From Austwickia sp. (lineage in GTDB: Bacteria; Actinomycetota; Actinomycetes; Actinomycetales; Dermatophilaceae), in the NCBI GenBank assembly GCA_016699675.1, contig CP064985.1, positions 4,250,147-4,314,146 of the forward strand: a DNA stretch of 64,000 nucleotides. The letters are read 5' to 3'. This document shows positions 47,389-55,534 of the stretch, piece after piece (within the stretch, counting starts at the first letter, position 1; each line of letters opens with the position of its first letter). The notes beneath the pieces were generated by a model. The model ran no database searches, was not told where the DNA came from, and worked only from the letters and a program-made list of their open reading frames with translations. Made by a program: the position numbers and the translations under genes.

Positions 47389-48108
47389 ATGACGCGGCGG
47401 AACGAATTCGGCCAACCGATCGGCGACCCGACGGGCGACATCACGGCCCGGCGTCCCGAGCCGACGTCCCTCGCCGGTCGCACCTGCCGTCTCGACCCGT
47501 TGCGCGCCGAGGACGCGGCCGGGTTGTTGGCCGACCTGCAGGCCGGCGCGGGCGATGAGCAGTGGACCTACATGTCCTACGGTCCCTGCCGCACCGTAGC
47601 CGAGGAGGAGACGGTCATCCGCGGACTCGTCCAGGACGGCGACGTCGTCCCGTTCGTCATCCGGGACCGCTCGGGCGCGCCGATCGGGACGGCCAGTTAC
47701 CTGCGCATCAATCCCCCGGGCGGCACGATCGAGGTCGGCCACATCATGTACGGCGCGGGCGCGCGCCGGGCCGCCCCGGCGACCGAGGCGATGTATCTGC
47801 TGGCCCGGCACGTCTTCGACGACCTGGGCTACCGCCGGTACGAGTGGAAGTGCGATGCCCTCAACGCCGGCTCCCGGGCCGCGGCGGAGCGGCTGGGTTT
47901 CACATTCGAGGGGGTGTGGCGCAAGGCCCTCGCCTACAAGGGGCGCAACCGGGACACCGCGTGGTACGCCATGACCGACGACGACTGGGCGCGCCTCCGC
48001 CCGGCGTACGAATCCTGGCTCGCGGGACTCGACGAGCACGGCCGCCAGTCGGCGCCCCTGGCCTGCCGAGAGGCCCCGGTCGGGACTACAGCAGGCCGTA
48101 CGTCGTGA
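47389..48108 (+). CDS. GNAT-family acetyltransferase, RimJ/RimL-like
   Basis: 239 residues. RTCRLDPLRAEDAAGLLADL is the typical opening of RimJ/RimL-type acetyltransferases. IEVGHIMYGAGARRAAPATEAMYLLARHVFDDLGYRRYEWKCD and NAGSRAAAERLGFTFEGVWRKAL are diagnostic of the group that also contains eukaryotic YIR042C-like proteins. It probably acetylates a protein N-terminus or an amine metabolite. The last 23 bases overlap the 3' end of the convergent HAD gene. Confidence 0.9.
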   Translation: MTRRNEFGQPIGDPTGDITARRPEPTSLAGRTCRLDPLRAEDAAGLLADLQAGAGDEQWTYMSYGPCRTVAEEETVIRGLVQDGDVVPFVIRDRSGAPIGTASYLRINPPGGTIEVGHIMYGAGARRAAPATEAMYLLARHVFDDLGYRRYEWKCDALNAGSRAAAERLGFTFEGVWRKALAYKGRNRDTAWYAMTDDDWARLRPAYESWLAGLDEHGRQSAPLACREAPVGTTAGRTS

Positions 48109-48724
48109 AGATGCGGCGCAGCGTCGCCCCGTGGTCGTGCTGCGGCACCACCTCGGCGCGCAGGCCCACCGACCGGGCGCCCGCGACGTTGTCCTCGCGA
48201 TCGTCGACAAAGAGCAACCGGTCCGCAGCCAGCCCGAGACGGTCCACGATGGCCGAGAAGTACGCCGGGTCCGGCTTGGCCGCGCCCAGCTCGTAGCTGT
48301 AGAAGCAGCCGTCGAGCACCTCCTCGTAGCGCAGCACCTCGCGCATGTGCGCCGCCCGCACGGACTGCTGGTTGGTCGCGAGGTAGCAGGCCGTGCCCCC
48401 GGCCCGCACGTCGGCGACCACCGCCAGCGCGCCCTCGTCCAGCTCGATCCGCAACCACGGGTTGAGCACGTCGTCGACCGTGCAGGTCAAACCGTGCTCG
48501 TCGAGGTACGCCTGCATGTGCTCGCGGAAGTTGCCCTCGCCCCGCAGCGACGGCCGCTCGATCTCGAAGCAGGCCTCCGGAAAGCCGTCGCCGCCGAGGG
48601 CGTGCAGCACGACGTACCAGTCCTCCGGCGTCCGCTGCAGCACCCCGTCGGCGTCGATGAGCACCGCGACCGGGCGCGCTTGCTGCAGCAAGCGCGCCCG
48701 GTCCCCTTGTTCCGTCGAGGTCAT
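48086..48724 (-). CDS. HAD-superfamily hydrolase (subfamily IA)
   Basis: 212 residues. Nucleophile motif VLIDADGVLQ near residue 22, motif II CYLATNQQS, motif III Lys in YELGAAKPDP, and motif IV LLFVDDREDNVAGARSVG. These define a small-molecule phosphatase; the substrate is unknown. The ATG overlaps the aspS stop (ATGA). The first 20 codons contain a 36-bp perfect palindrome (48668-48703). The 3' end overlaps a convergent acetyltransferase. Confidence 0.9.
   Translation of the reverse strand: MTSTEQGDRARLLQQARPVAVLIDADGVLQRTPEDWYVVLHALGGDGFPEACFEIERPSLRGEGNFREHMQAYLDEHGLTCTVDDVLNPWLRIELDEGALAVVADVRAGGTACYLATNQQSVRAAHMREVLRYEEVLDGCFYSYELGAAKPDPAYFSAIVDRLGLAADRLLFVDDREDNVAGARSVGLRAEVVPQHDHGATLRRIFTTYGLL
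48668..48703. repeat. 36-bp perfect palindrome inside the start of the HAD gene
   Basis: The half-site GACCGGGCGCGCTTGCTG (48668-48685) is followed directly by its exact complement (48686-48703), with no loop. On the minus strand it begins 18 bases after the aspS stop and codes for residues 8-19 of the HAD protein (RARLLQQARPVA region). It could form an 16-17 bp hairpin in RNA or a cruciform in DNA. Confidence 0.9.
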
Positions 48725-50577
48725 GACTGCTTGGGGTTGACCTCGGGTGCGCCCTGCGGCGCGGGGCCGTCGCCCTCGCCCTTGCCGCCCTTGGGTTGCG
48801 GCTTGGCGTCCACTCCGGCCTCCTTGCGCTGCTCCGGGGTGATCGGCGCCGGCGCCTCCGTCAGCGGGTCGAATCCGCCGCCGGACTTGGGGAAGGCGAT
48901 GACGTCGCGGATCGAGTCGTACCCGCCGAGCAGCATGACGATCCGGTCCCAGCCGAACGCGATGCCGCCGTGCGGCGGGGCCCCGAAGGCGAACGCGTCG
49001 AGCAGGAAGCCGAACTTCTCCTGCGCCTGCTCCTGCGTGAGCCCCATCACCTTGAAGACGCGTTCCTGCACGTCGCGACGGTGGATACGGATCGAGCCGC
49101 CGCCGATCTCGTTGCCATTGCAGACCATGTCGTAGGCATACGCCAGGGCCGGTCCGGGGTCGGTGTCGAAGGTGTCGAGGTACTCGGCCTTGGGCGAGGT
49201 GAACGCGTGGTGCACCGCCGTCCAGGCACCCCCGCCGACCGCCACGTCACCCGCGGCGACGGCGTCTGACGTGGGCTCGAACAGCGGGGCGTCGTTGACC
49301 CACAGGAAGCTCCAGGCGGACTCGTCGATCAGGCCACACCGCTTGCCGATCTCCAGACGGGCGGCGCCGAGCAGCGCGCGGCTCGGCTTGGGGGCGCCGG
49401 CGGCGAAGAAGATGCAGTCGCCGGGCTGGGCGCCGGTGTGCCCGGGCAGCGCCGCGAGCTCGGCCTCCGACAGGTTCTTGGCCACCGGCCCGGCCAGCGT
49501 GCCGTCGTCGGCGATGGTGATGTACGCTAGGCCCTTCGCCCCGCGCTGCTTGGCCCACTCCTGCCAGGCGTCGAAGGTCCGCCGCGGCTGGCTTCCGCCG
49601 CCGGGCATGACGACCGCGCCGACGTAGTCGGCCTGAAAAACCCGGAAACTGGTGCCGGCAAAGAGCTCCGTGCAGTCGACCAGTTCCTGGCCGAACCGCA
49701 GGTCGGGCTTGTCGGTGCCGAAACGCGCCATCGCCTCGGCGTACGCCATCCGCGGGAACGGCGTCTCCAGCTCCACCCCAATCAGCTGCCAGATCTCGCG
49801 CACGACGGCCTCGCCCACCTCGACGACGTCGTCCTCGGTCACGAAGCTCATCTCGATGTCGAGCTGGGTGAACTCGGGCTGCCGGTCGGCGCGGAAGTCC
49901 TCGTCGCGGTAGCAGCGCGCGATCTGGTAGTACCGCTCCATCCCCGCCACCATCAGCAGCTGCTTGAACAGCTGCGGGCTCTGCGGCAGCGCATACCAGC
50001 TCCCGGGCGACAGCCGCGCGGGCACCAGGAAGTCGCGCGCGCCTTCCGGGGTCGAGCGTGTCAGGGTCGGCGTCTCGATCTCGACGAAGTCGCGGGCGTC
50101 GAGGACCCGCCGGGCGGCCTGAGAAACCTTGGAGCGCAGTCGGATCGCGTGGCCGGCGTTGTGCGCGCCGGGCCGCCGCAGGTCGAGATAGCGGTAGCGC
50201 AGCCGCGCCTCCTCGCCGACGGTCGTGCGCTCGTCGATCTGGAACGGCAGCGGCGCGGCCTCGGAGAGCACCTCGATCTCGCGCGCGACCACCTCGATCT
50301 CGCCGGTGGGCAGGTCGGGGTTGACGTTCTCCGCGCCGCGCCGGGTGACCTCGCCGGTGACGCGCACACAGAACTCGTTGCGCAGCCCGTGTGCGGCGCC
50401 GGAGAGCACCTCGTCGCGGGCGACGACCTGCACGATGCCGCTGGCGTCGCGCAGGTCGATGAACTCGACGCCGCCGTGGTCGCGCCTGCTGGCGACCCAG
50501 CCGGTCAGCGTGACGGCCGTCGGCGGAGTGGTCACGTCCGCGGCGCGCAGGGATCCGGCGGTGTGCGTGCGCAGCAT
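48721..50577 (-). CDS. aspS: Aspartyl-tRNA synthetase
   Basis: 618 residues, the bacterial-type AspRS. It has the anticodon-binding OB fold (TLTGWVASRRDHGGVEFIDLRD), class II motif 1, RYRYLDLRRP, motif 2 (ARCYRDEDFRADRQPEFTQLDIEMSF), the GAD insertion domain typical of bacterial enzymes, and motif 3 (FGAPPHGGIAFGWDRIVMLL). The C-terminal 30 residues (KPQPKGGKGEGDGPAPQ) are a low-complexity extension. With no gatCAB or asparagine genes in view, I cannot tell whether it is discriminating or non-discriminating. The ATG at 50577 opens the conserved region. Confidence 0.97.
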   Translation of the reverse strand: MLRTHTAGSLRAADVTTPPTAVTLTGWVASRRDHGGVEFIDLRDASGIVQVVARDEVLSGAAHGLRNEFCVRVTGEVTRRGAENVNPDLPTGEIEVVAREIEVLSEAAPLPFQIDERTTVGEEARLRYRYLDLRRPGAHNAGHAIRLRSKVSQAARRVLDARDFVEIETPTLTRSTPEGARDFLVPARLSPGSWYALPQSPQLFKQLLMVAGMERYYQIARCYRDEDFRADRQPEFTQLDIEMSFVTEDDVVEVGEAVVREIWQLIGVELETPFPRMAYAEAMARFGTDKPDLRFGQELVDCTELFAGTSFRVFQADYVGAVVMPGGGSQPRRTFDAWQEWAKQRGAKGLAYITIADDGTLAGPVAKNLSEAELAALPGHTGAQPGDCIFFAAGAPKPSRALLGAARLEIGKRCGLIDESAWSFLWVNDAPLFEPTSDAVAAGDVAVGGGAWTAVHHAFTSPKAEYLDTFDTDPGPALAYAYDMVCNGNEIGGGSIRIHRRDVQERVFKVMGLTQEQAQEKFGFLLDAFAFGAPPHGGIAFGWDRIVMLLGGYDSIRDVIAFPKSGGGFDPLTEAPAPITPEQRKEAGVDAKPQPKGGKGEGDGPAPQGAPEVNPKQS

Positions 50578-50726
50578 GCGCTGTTCCTTTCTGATGCCCC
50601 CGCATAGACGGTGCGGGGCGCGGCGATTCGGTGCGCCTTCACTGTACGTGGTGGGCGGTGGCCGCCCGAAGTCGGTTTCCTCCGACCGGGCCCCAGGACG
50701 AGCCGTGCGACGCGTCGGACCGCGCC

Positions 50727-51140
50727 TCAGTCCGCGAGGGGGTTGACGATCCGTACGCCGCGCAGCGTGGCCCCCGTCGCCAAGTCCTCGGCCCACAGCT
50801 CCGTGCAGCCGGACTGCGCCGCAGCCTCCAGGATCATCGCGTCCCAGCCGGAGAGCTGGCATGCCTCGGCGGTCGCCAGCGCCCCCAGCACCAAGGACGC
50901 ATCAGCAGGCACCACGTCGAGCAGCGCGATCTGTCCGACCAGTTCCCGGGCGGACGCGGGAGCCAGCGGCGGGACCAGCTTGCGGGTCGCGACGGCGTAC
51001 AGCTCCAGGAGCACCTGCGTGCTCACCACGAACGTGTGCCCCGGATCGTCCAGCACGGCGCCGACTCGGGCCCGCTTGTCCGGATCCCCGGGATCGATCC
51101 GACCGACCAGCAGGTTCGTATCCAGGAAGACCCTAGCCAC
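50727..51140 (-). CDS. PIN-domain toxin (VapC-like)
   Basis: 137 residues. It has a PIN fold with acidic residues at RVFLDTNLLVGR (Asp7), a Glu in STQVLLELYAVA, and LSGWDAMILEAAAQSG for the third and fourth positions. It is probably an RNase that cuts tRNA or mRNA when freed from its antitoxin. The GTG at 51140 overlaps the antitoxin stop by 8 bases, as expected of a toxin-antitoxin pair. The end VNPLAD is typical. Confidence 0.88.
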   Translation of the reverse strand: MARVFLDTNLLVGRIDPGDPDKRARVGAVLDDPGHTFVVSTQVLLELYAVATRKLVPPLAPASARELVGQIALLDVVPADASLVLGALATAEACQLSGWDAMILEAAAQSGCTELWAEDLATGATLRGVRIVNPLAD

Positions 51141-51369
51141 GGTGCAGCTCGTCGCGGGTCCAGGCTCGGACGGGCTGTCGCGGCGTGTGCGCAGCGCCAG
51201 ACTCGGCGATCTGCGCGGCGGCCTCGAAGACCGTCGCGGCCGCAGGGGCGTCGGCGTATTGCCGCAACACCTCAGCCAGGTAGGCATTGACCGACTCGTT
51301 CCGCTGCAGCGCCCGGATCCGTGCCCGACGCAAGACGTCCGGATCCACGCTGATCGTCAGGTTGGTCAT
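51133..51369 (-). CDS. Ribbon-helix-helix antitoxin of the PIN toxin
   Basis: 78 residues. The first 45 (NLTISVDPDVLRRARIRALQRNESVNAYLAEVL) form a ribbon-helix-helix DNA-binding unit that dimerises on operator DNA. The tail (TPRQPVRAWTRDEL) would wrap the toxin. It precedes the PIN gene with overlap. Two CGTG-N3-CACG palindromes lie directly upstream and are the likely autoregulatory operators. Confidence 0.88.
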   Translation of the reverse strand: MTNLTISVDPDVLRRARIRALQRNESVNAYLAEVLRQYADAPAAATVFEAAAQIAESGAAHTPRQPVRAWTRDELHRG

Positions 51370-51385
51370 GCCTCACCCTAGCATT

Positions 51386-51412
51386 CGTGTTACACGGCAC
51401 TCGTGCTACACG
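51386..51412. promoter_or_regulatory. Paired palindromic operators upstream of the RHH antitoxin
   Basis: CGTGTTACACG (51386-51396) and CGTGCTACACG (51402-51412) are near-identical palindromes 16 bases apart, 17 bases upstream of the antitoxin start. They fit two ribbon-helix-helix dimers side by side. Confidence 0.65.
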
Positions 51413-51461
51413 AGATGTCGACGGCATCTACTCCCTCAACCTGGACCACCGAACCCTGTCG

Positions 51462-51478
51462 TATACACACCTTGTATA
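51462..51478 (+). promoter_or_regulatory. Inverted repeat operator of the vapBC pair
   Basis: TATACA-CACCT-TGTATA, a perfect 6-bp inverted repeat in a very AT-rich patch 24 bases before the vapB start. It is probably an operator overlapping the promoter (TATACA or TGTATA as -10). Confidence 0.65.
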
Positions 51479-51501
51479 TGCGGTCGGGTAGTCTAGTTGC
51501 C

Positions 51502-51771
51502 ATGGCGCTGAGCATCCGCAACAAGGCGACCGAAGACGCCGTACGCCGTCTCGCGGCGCGCACCGGGACTGGCCTCACCGAGGCGATCGACGACGCGGTC
51601 AACCGCCGACTCACTGAGCTCGATCGGGAGCGCCACGACCCCTCCCCGGAAGCCCAGGCCGCACGTGAGGCACGCCTGGAACGCGTTCTCGCAGAATTCC
51701 GTAAGAACTCGCACCCCGAGACGTGGCTCACCGACGATGACCTCTACGACGACATGGGTCTTCCGAAGTGA
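51502..51771 (+). CDS. vapB: VapB-type antitoxin (Rv0623-like)
   Basis: 89 residues. ALSIRNKATEDAVRRLAARTG is the typical start of the PSK/Rv0623 antitoxin family, a short ribbon-helix-helix. DRERHDPSPEAQAAREARLERVLAEF and the end ETWLTDDDLYDDMGLP bind the toxin. The ATG at 51502 is chosen because similarity begins there; the frame extends further upstream. It overlaps vapC through GTGA. Confidence 0.92.
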   Translation: MALSIRNKATEDAVRRLAARTGTGLTEAIDDAVNRRLTELDRERHDPSPEAQAAREARLERVLAEFRKNSHPETWLTDDDLYDDMGLPK

Positions 51772-52157
51772 TCGTGGATACGTCGGCGGTCGTGGCCGTC
51801 GCTCGGGAGGAGGGCACCTCACAGCACCTGAAGCGAATCCTCCTGAGCCACAGGGACTCGCTCATGTCGGCGGCGTCATATGTCGAGCTGACAATCGTCC
51901 TCTGGCCCGATCATTCGATCCCGATGGTCGACCGCCTCCTTGACGCCCTTGACGTCACCCCCGTACCGGTCACGGTCGACCAGGCCCGGCTCGCGGCCCA
52001 GGCCTATCGCGAGTACGGCAAGGGTTCCGGCTCGCCCGCGCGGCTGAATCTCGGCGACACCTTCTCCTACGCCCTGGCCAAGGACACCGGGCAGCCCCTG
52101 CTCTTCGTCGGCGACGACTTCACCCACACCGACATTACGTCGGCGTTGCCAGCCTGA
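51768..52157 (+). CDS. vapC: VapC-type PIN-domain ribonuclease toxin
   Basis: 129 residues. Active-site acids are Asp4 (MIVDTSAVVAV), Glu in ASYVELTIVLW, Asp in RLNLGDTFSYALAK and Asp in LLFVGDDFTHTDI. Full length for the family and apparently intact. The GTG start overlaps the vapB stop (GTGA). The stop codon lies inside a symmetric hairpin shared with the convergent membrane-protein gene. Confidence 0.93.
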   Translation: MIVDTSAVVAVAREEGTSQHLKRILLSHRDSLMSAASYVELTIVLWPDHSIPMVDRLLDALDVTPVPVTVDQARLAAQAYREYGKGSGSPARLNLGDTFSYALAKDTGQPLLFVGDDFTHTDITSALPA

Positions 52158-52174
52158 GCGCGGGCCCGCTCAGG
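52153..52174. terminator. Bidirectional hairpin containing both converging stop codons
   Basis: CCTGAGCG (52153-52160) pairs with CGCTCAGG (52167-52174). The TGA of vapC and the TGA of the membrane protein on the other strand are each inside an arm. Confidence 0.55.
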
Positions 52175-52712
52175 GTGCCACCGGTTCCCGGGACGGGCCG
52201 AGATGAGTCGCCTCGCGGGGCACGTCGTTCGGCGCGGCCAGCGTGGCGCGGATCCGCGGGAGGGCGGTGAGGGCCCCGAGGACGGTACCCGCAGCGGCGA
52301 GCGCGGCGCTGCCGCGATAGTCAGCCAGTACGGCGGGGCTGGTGAGCGCCCAGCGCAGAAAGTCCGGTCGGCTCACGCGCAGCAGGTCCGGCCCGAAGAG
52401 GTCGTACGCGTGCCAGGCGTCGATGAACACCAGCAGGATCACGCACGCCAACGACCCGCTCACCAGCAGCATAACCAGCGGCGCGACCCCTCGCTGCAGC
52501 CGCCCGCCGGAGGCTACGGCGTACGCCTGCGCCGCCACGGCCGCCATCGGCACCGTCGCCGCGGCAGCGATCCATCCCATCCCGGACAGGCCGGCCGCGA
52601 GGACCACGGCCGCACCCACGGCCACTCCGGCGGCGGCCAGGCCCAGCCCGACCCGCTCCGGCGGCAGGCCGCCACGGCATGCTCCCACGCTCTCCCCCAC
52701 GATTCCCCCCAT
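52170..52712 (-). CDS. Small integral membrane protein, unknown function
   Basis: About 180 residues from the ATG at 52712; a longer in-frame version is possible but its extra N-terminus looks non-coding. Four hydrophobic helices are visible (VGLGLAAAGVAVGAAVVLAA; IAAAATVPMAAVAAQAYAV; LVMLLVSGSLACVILLVF; SAALAAAGTVLGALTAL). A soluble loop (AWHAYDLFGPDLLRVSRPDF) lies between helices three and four. I do not recognise the family. It sits between two toxin-antitoxin modules, on the same strand as the AbiE pair 112 bases upstream. Confidence 0.6.
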   Translation of the reverse strand: MGGIVGESVGACRGGLPPERVGLGLAAAGVAVGAAVVLAAGLSGMGWIAAAATVPMAAVAAQAYAVASGGRLQRGVAPLVMLLVSGSLACVILLVFIDAWHAYDLFGPDLLRVSRPDFLRWALTSPAVLADYRGSAALAAAGTVLGALTALPRIRATLAAPNDVPREATHLGPSREPVAP

Positions 52713-52824
52713 TGCTCCCCGGCTCCCGCGCGCGCCCTCCCCAAGACGCGCCGCCCCTGGCCAGGGTACGGCCGTCGCCCACCCTCGCGCGGTGCGTTCT
52801 CCGACTTCAGCCGCGACCGGGCTG

Positions 52825-53678
52825 TCAGGCTCGTCCCTCCGAGAGGGCGGAAAGGTACAGCGCGCGCACGCGGGCGAAGGCGTCGCCTGCGGTGCGAACA
52901 CTGAGGTCGAGGTCTTCGACGAGCCGGTCGTAACCGGCTGACCACGCCGCGGGTGGGTCGGGCAGATCTTCTGGTGGCAGCGAGCCGTCCCGGTGCTCGT
53001 GCACCACGATGAGCCGTCGGCGCAATGCTCGCTCGTTGACGAGCAGTCCTGCCTCAATCAGCAACGCCAGGTCGACGAGATCCTTGACCCGAGAGGACGG
53101 AAGGTCGTGAGCATAGACCCGTGACATGGCGTGCAGCTTCTCCGCGGCGTGCTGATAGACGTCGACGGCCGCGACGGTCACTGGCGCGAAGCCCGCGAAG
53201 GGCACAGGTGAGGCGATGACCAACGGCTCAAGCGCCTCGGCGACCTCAGCGAACTGCGCGACGACGTCAAGCTTCAGCCGGTCGAAGCGCCTGCCGTCAA
53301 CTGAGCAGCCGACGCTGACCCGCCACGCGGGCGCTGGGTCGTCCAGGCCGCGCATGAGTTTGGCCGCCAGCGCTTCGAACGTGAAGCCGTCATCGACGGT
53401 GACTCGGCGAAGAGGGTGTCCAGTTCATCGAGTAGGTCATCGCCGGAGGAGGTTGTGCGTCGAACGAAGTCGATGTCTTTGGTTGCGCGCGCCTGTCCCG
53501 ACAGGCGCGCCTCGAGGCAATAGCCGCCTTTGAGTACCCAGCCGGCGTCTGCCACGCGTGCGAGGAGCCGATGGAAGGCGAGCTGTCTGCGCAGCCGCTG
53601 GAGGTCGATCGAGGTGGCGCGAGCGGTGTTGGCGAGGCGGTGATGGAGTGATCGCGCGCGGTCGCTCTCCGAGGTCAT
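52825..53678 (-). pseudogene. AbiEii/AbiGii-type nucleotidyltransferase toxin, frameshifted
   Basis: The N-terminal part (53678 to about 53405) has the AbiEii nucleotidyltransferase start: RLARVADAGWVLKGGYCLEARL, then the catalytic region ATKDIDFVRR. After LDELDTLFAE the frame is lost. The continuation (R-V-T-V-D-D-G-F-T-F-E-A-L, then AEKLHAMSRVYAHDLPSSRVKDLVDLALLI) is in another frame down to 52825. One missing base near 53403-53410 restores a protein of about 284 residues, normal for the family. Members inactivate tRNA by nucleotide addition. The start overlaps the AbiEi stop (ATGA). As read, the toxin is split before its KLHAM...KDLVDL core and should be inactive. Confidence 0.88.
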
Positions 53679-54277
53679 CTATCCTCGCTGAGGCGGCTGA
53701 GGGCGCGCTCGATGCCCAGCGCCGCACGGTCCGTCGCGTTGGCGGCTCGGCGACGAAGCCGACGCTTGGTGCTGCGCCCCCCCGACACGGCGTCCGCGAC
53801 GGCGGCATCGACCAAGTCCTGCGCAGCCCCGACACCGGCGACGTCGAGCAGGGTGCGCTCCACGGTCGTCACTGAGAATCCCAAGTGAGCTTCGATGTCG
53901 TGGGAATCGAGGGTTGCGGGATAGGTGTGCACATGGTCGTCTCGCGCGCGGAAACCCGCAGGGACACTGAGGTGCAATCGGGCGGGATTGGCGTCCGAAA
54001 GGTCGTGAAAGGCCAGGGCGCTCTCGTGGGAGACCACCCCACGGCCGCCGCTCCACAGCGTCCAGCGCACATAATCGTCGGTCGGAGCGGCCGGCCATTC
54101 GGGCAGCCGGAACAGCCCTCGATCGACCCGCTCCCAATTGCCGTGGTCCACGTGGTACTTCTGCGCTTGATAGCTGTACCCCACGGACCGAGCCTGGGCT
54201 GCCGTGAAGTAGCCGGCCTGGGCGAAGGCCACGCGGTGCAGTGCGCGTCGAGGGTCGTGACGGTTCCCGGGCACCAC
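53675..54277 (-). CDS. AbiEi-type antitoxin of a type IV toxin-antitoxin system
   Basis: About 200 residues. The N-terminal winged helix is FAQAGYFTAAQARSVGYSYQAQKYHVDHGNWERVDRGLFRL, typical of AbiEi_4 proteins. SGGRGVVSHESALAFHDLSD belongs to the antitoxin C-terminal domain. It represses its own operon and neutralises AbiEii. The start is one of two adjacent GTG codons (54277 or 54274). Intact, unlike its toxin, so the cell may keep the antitoxin without the toxin. A low-GC promoter region lies just upstream. Confidence 0.9.
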   Translation of the reverse strand: MVPGNRHDPRRALHRVAFAQAGYFTAAQARSVGYSYQAQKYHVDHGNWERVDRGLFRLPEWPAAPTDDYVRWTLWSGGRGVVSHESALAFHDLSDANPARLHLSVPAGFRARDDHVHTYPATLDSHDIEAHLGFSVTTVERTLLDVAGVGAAQDLVDAAVADAVSGGRSTKRRLRRRAANATDRAALGIERALSRLSEDR

Positions 54278-54308
54278 TTCAGCCTAGGGACTTTCCAACT
54301 AAAAGAAA

Positions 54309-54339
54309 AGTGTATTTCCGCGCGGACGAGTCGCGTCAA
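54309..54339 (-). promoter_or_regulatory. Candidate promoter of the abiE operon
   Basis: On the minus strand, TTGACG (54339-54334) and TACACT (54314-54309) are 19 bases apart in a stretch that is unusually AT-rich for this genome (54286-54360). Transcription would start about 25 bases before the AbiEi start codon. Confidence 0.45.
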
Positions 54340-54405
54340 ACTCAAAACATGGTTGAGCATCTGACATGAGCGCGCGCCGAAAGCACCCCGCGTCTGGTGG
54401 TTGGT

Positions 54406-54858
54406 TCAGCTGCTGGCCGGGTCCACCGCGCCGTCGACGTACACCCAGCGGCCGCCGCGCCGCTCGAACCGGCTGTCCTCGATCAGCACGTGGGCGCTGC
54501 CGTCCCGACCGCGCGACCGGGCCCGGTAGACCACCTGCCCCGCCGTGTCCGCAGCGCCGCCGCCCGTCACCCCCAAGACCTCCAGGCCCACCCAGGCGTG
54601 CCGCGGGTCGAGCTGCAGGGACGCCGGTCGGGTCTTCGGGTGCCAGGTGCGCAGCAGGTAGTCCTCGTCGCCCACGGCGAACGCGCAGTAGCGCGATCGC
54701 ATCAGCGCCTCCGCCGTCTCCGCGACCTGGCCGCCGTCGTGCAAGCGGCCACAGCATGCGGCGTAGGCCGTGCCGGGCGCGGGATGACCGCCGCACGGGC
54801 ACGCGCCGTCGGTGGCGGCCCGCGCCATCCCGAACGCGTCACCGGTACCGCGGGTCAC
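54406..54858 (-). CDS. YchJ-like protein (UPF0225) with SEC-C zinc motif
   Basis: About 150 residues. The N-terminal GACPCGG ... YAACCGRLHDGG is a SEC-C-type zinc-binding motif, then TAEALMRSRYCAFAVGDEDYLLRTWHPKTRP, the YchJ core (an NTF2-like fold). Function unknown. The GTG at 54858 overlaps the Nudix stop (GTGA), making it the third gene of pyrG-Nudix-YchJ. An ATG at 54828 is a possible internal start. Confidence 0.88.
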   Translation of the reverse strand: MTRGTGDAFGMARAATDGACPCGGHPAPGTAYAACCGRLHDGGQVAETAEALMRSRYCAFAVGDEDYLLRTWHPKTRPASLQLDPRHAWVGLEVLGVTGGGAADTAGQVVYRARSRGRDGSAHVLIEDSRFERRGGRWVYVDGAVDPASS

Positions 54859-55534
54859 GAGGATCCCGCCACGCCGCGCAGGCCAGGGTGCGCCGGAAAC
54901 GGTATGTCGGGAGCGCGCAGCGTCTCCCACCCGCGCTCGCGCGCGGCGTACGCCCCGAGGATGCCGAGCTGGGCGACGCCATTGGTGATGCGGCCGGTCA
55001 GCACGGCGGTCACCGCGTCTTCGAGGGCGATCCACACGGTGGGCATGCCGAGCTCTTCGCCGGACCGATCGTGCCGCTCGGCCGCCGCGACCTCGCCCAG
55101 GTCGCGCGCCAGGAAGACCCGGATCGCCTCGCCGATGCCGCCCGGCGAGGGGAACAGGTCGGTCAGCACGTGCCAGGTGGCGGCCGTCAGGTCGGTCTCC
55201 TCCGCCAACTCCCGGGCGGCCGCGACGTGCGGCGGCTCGCCATGGACGTCGAGCAGCCCCGCGGGCAGCTCCCATTCGGTGGCCTGGACCGGATGCCGAT
55301 ACTGCTTGATCAGCACCAGCTCGTCGCGACCTTCGTGGCGGCGCAGGGCCACCACGCTGACGGCGCCGGGATGCTCGATGTACTCGCGGCTCACCTGACC
55401 CGCCGCGCCCAGGTCGACGCGGTCCTTGCGCAGGTCCCAGACCATCCCGCGATACACGGTCTCCGCGGACAGCACCTGCTTGCTGGTGTAGTCGTCGCCC
55501 AGCCCCTCGGGGCCGACGACGGGCGCGGACAGCG

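Noticed and set aside
52713..53057. 115-residue N-terminal extension of the membrane protein
   Set aside because: Extra residues overlap the AbiEii frame, have no hydrophobic or domain character, and the ATG at 52712 precedes the first helix.
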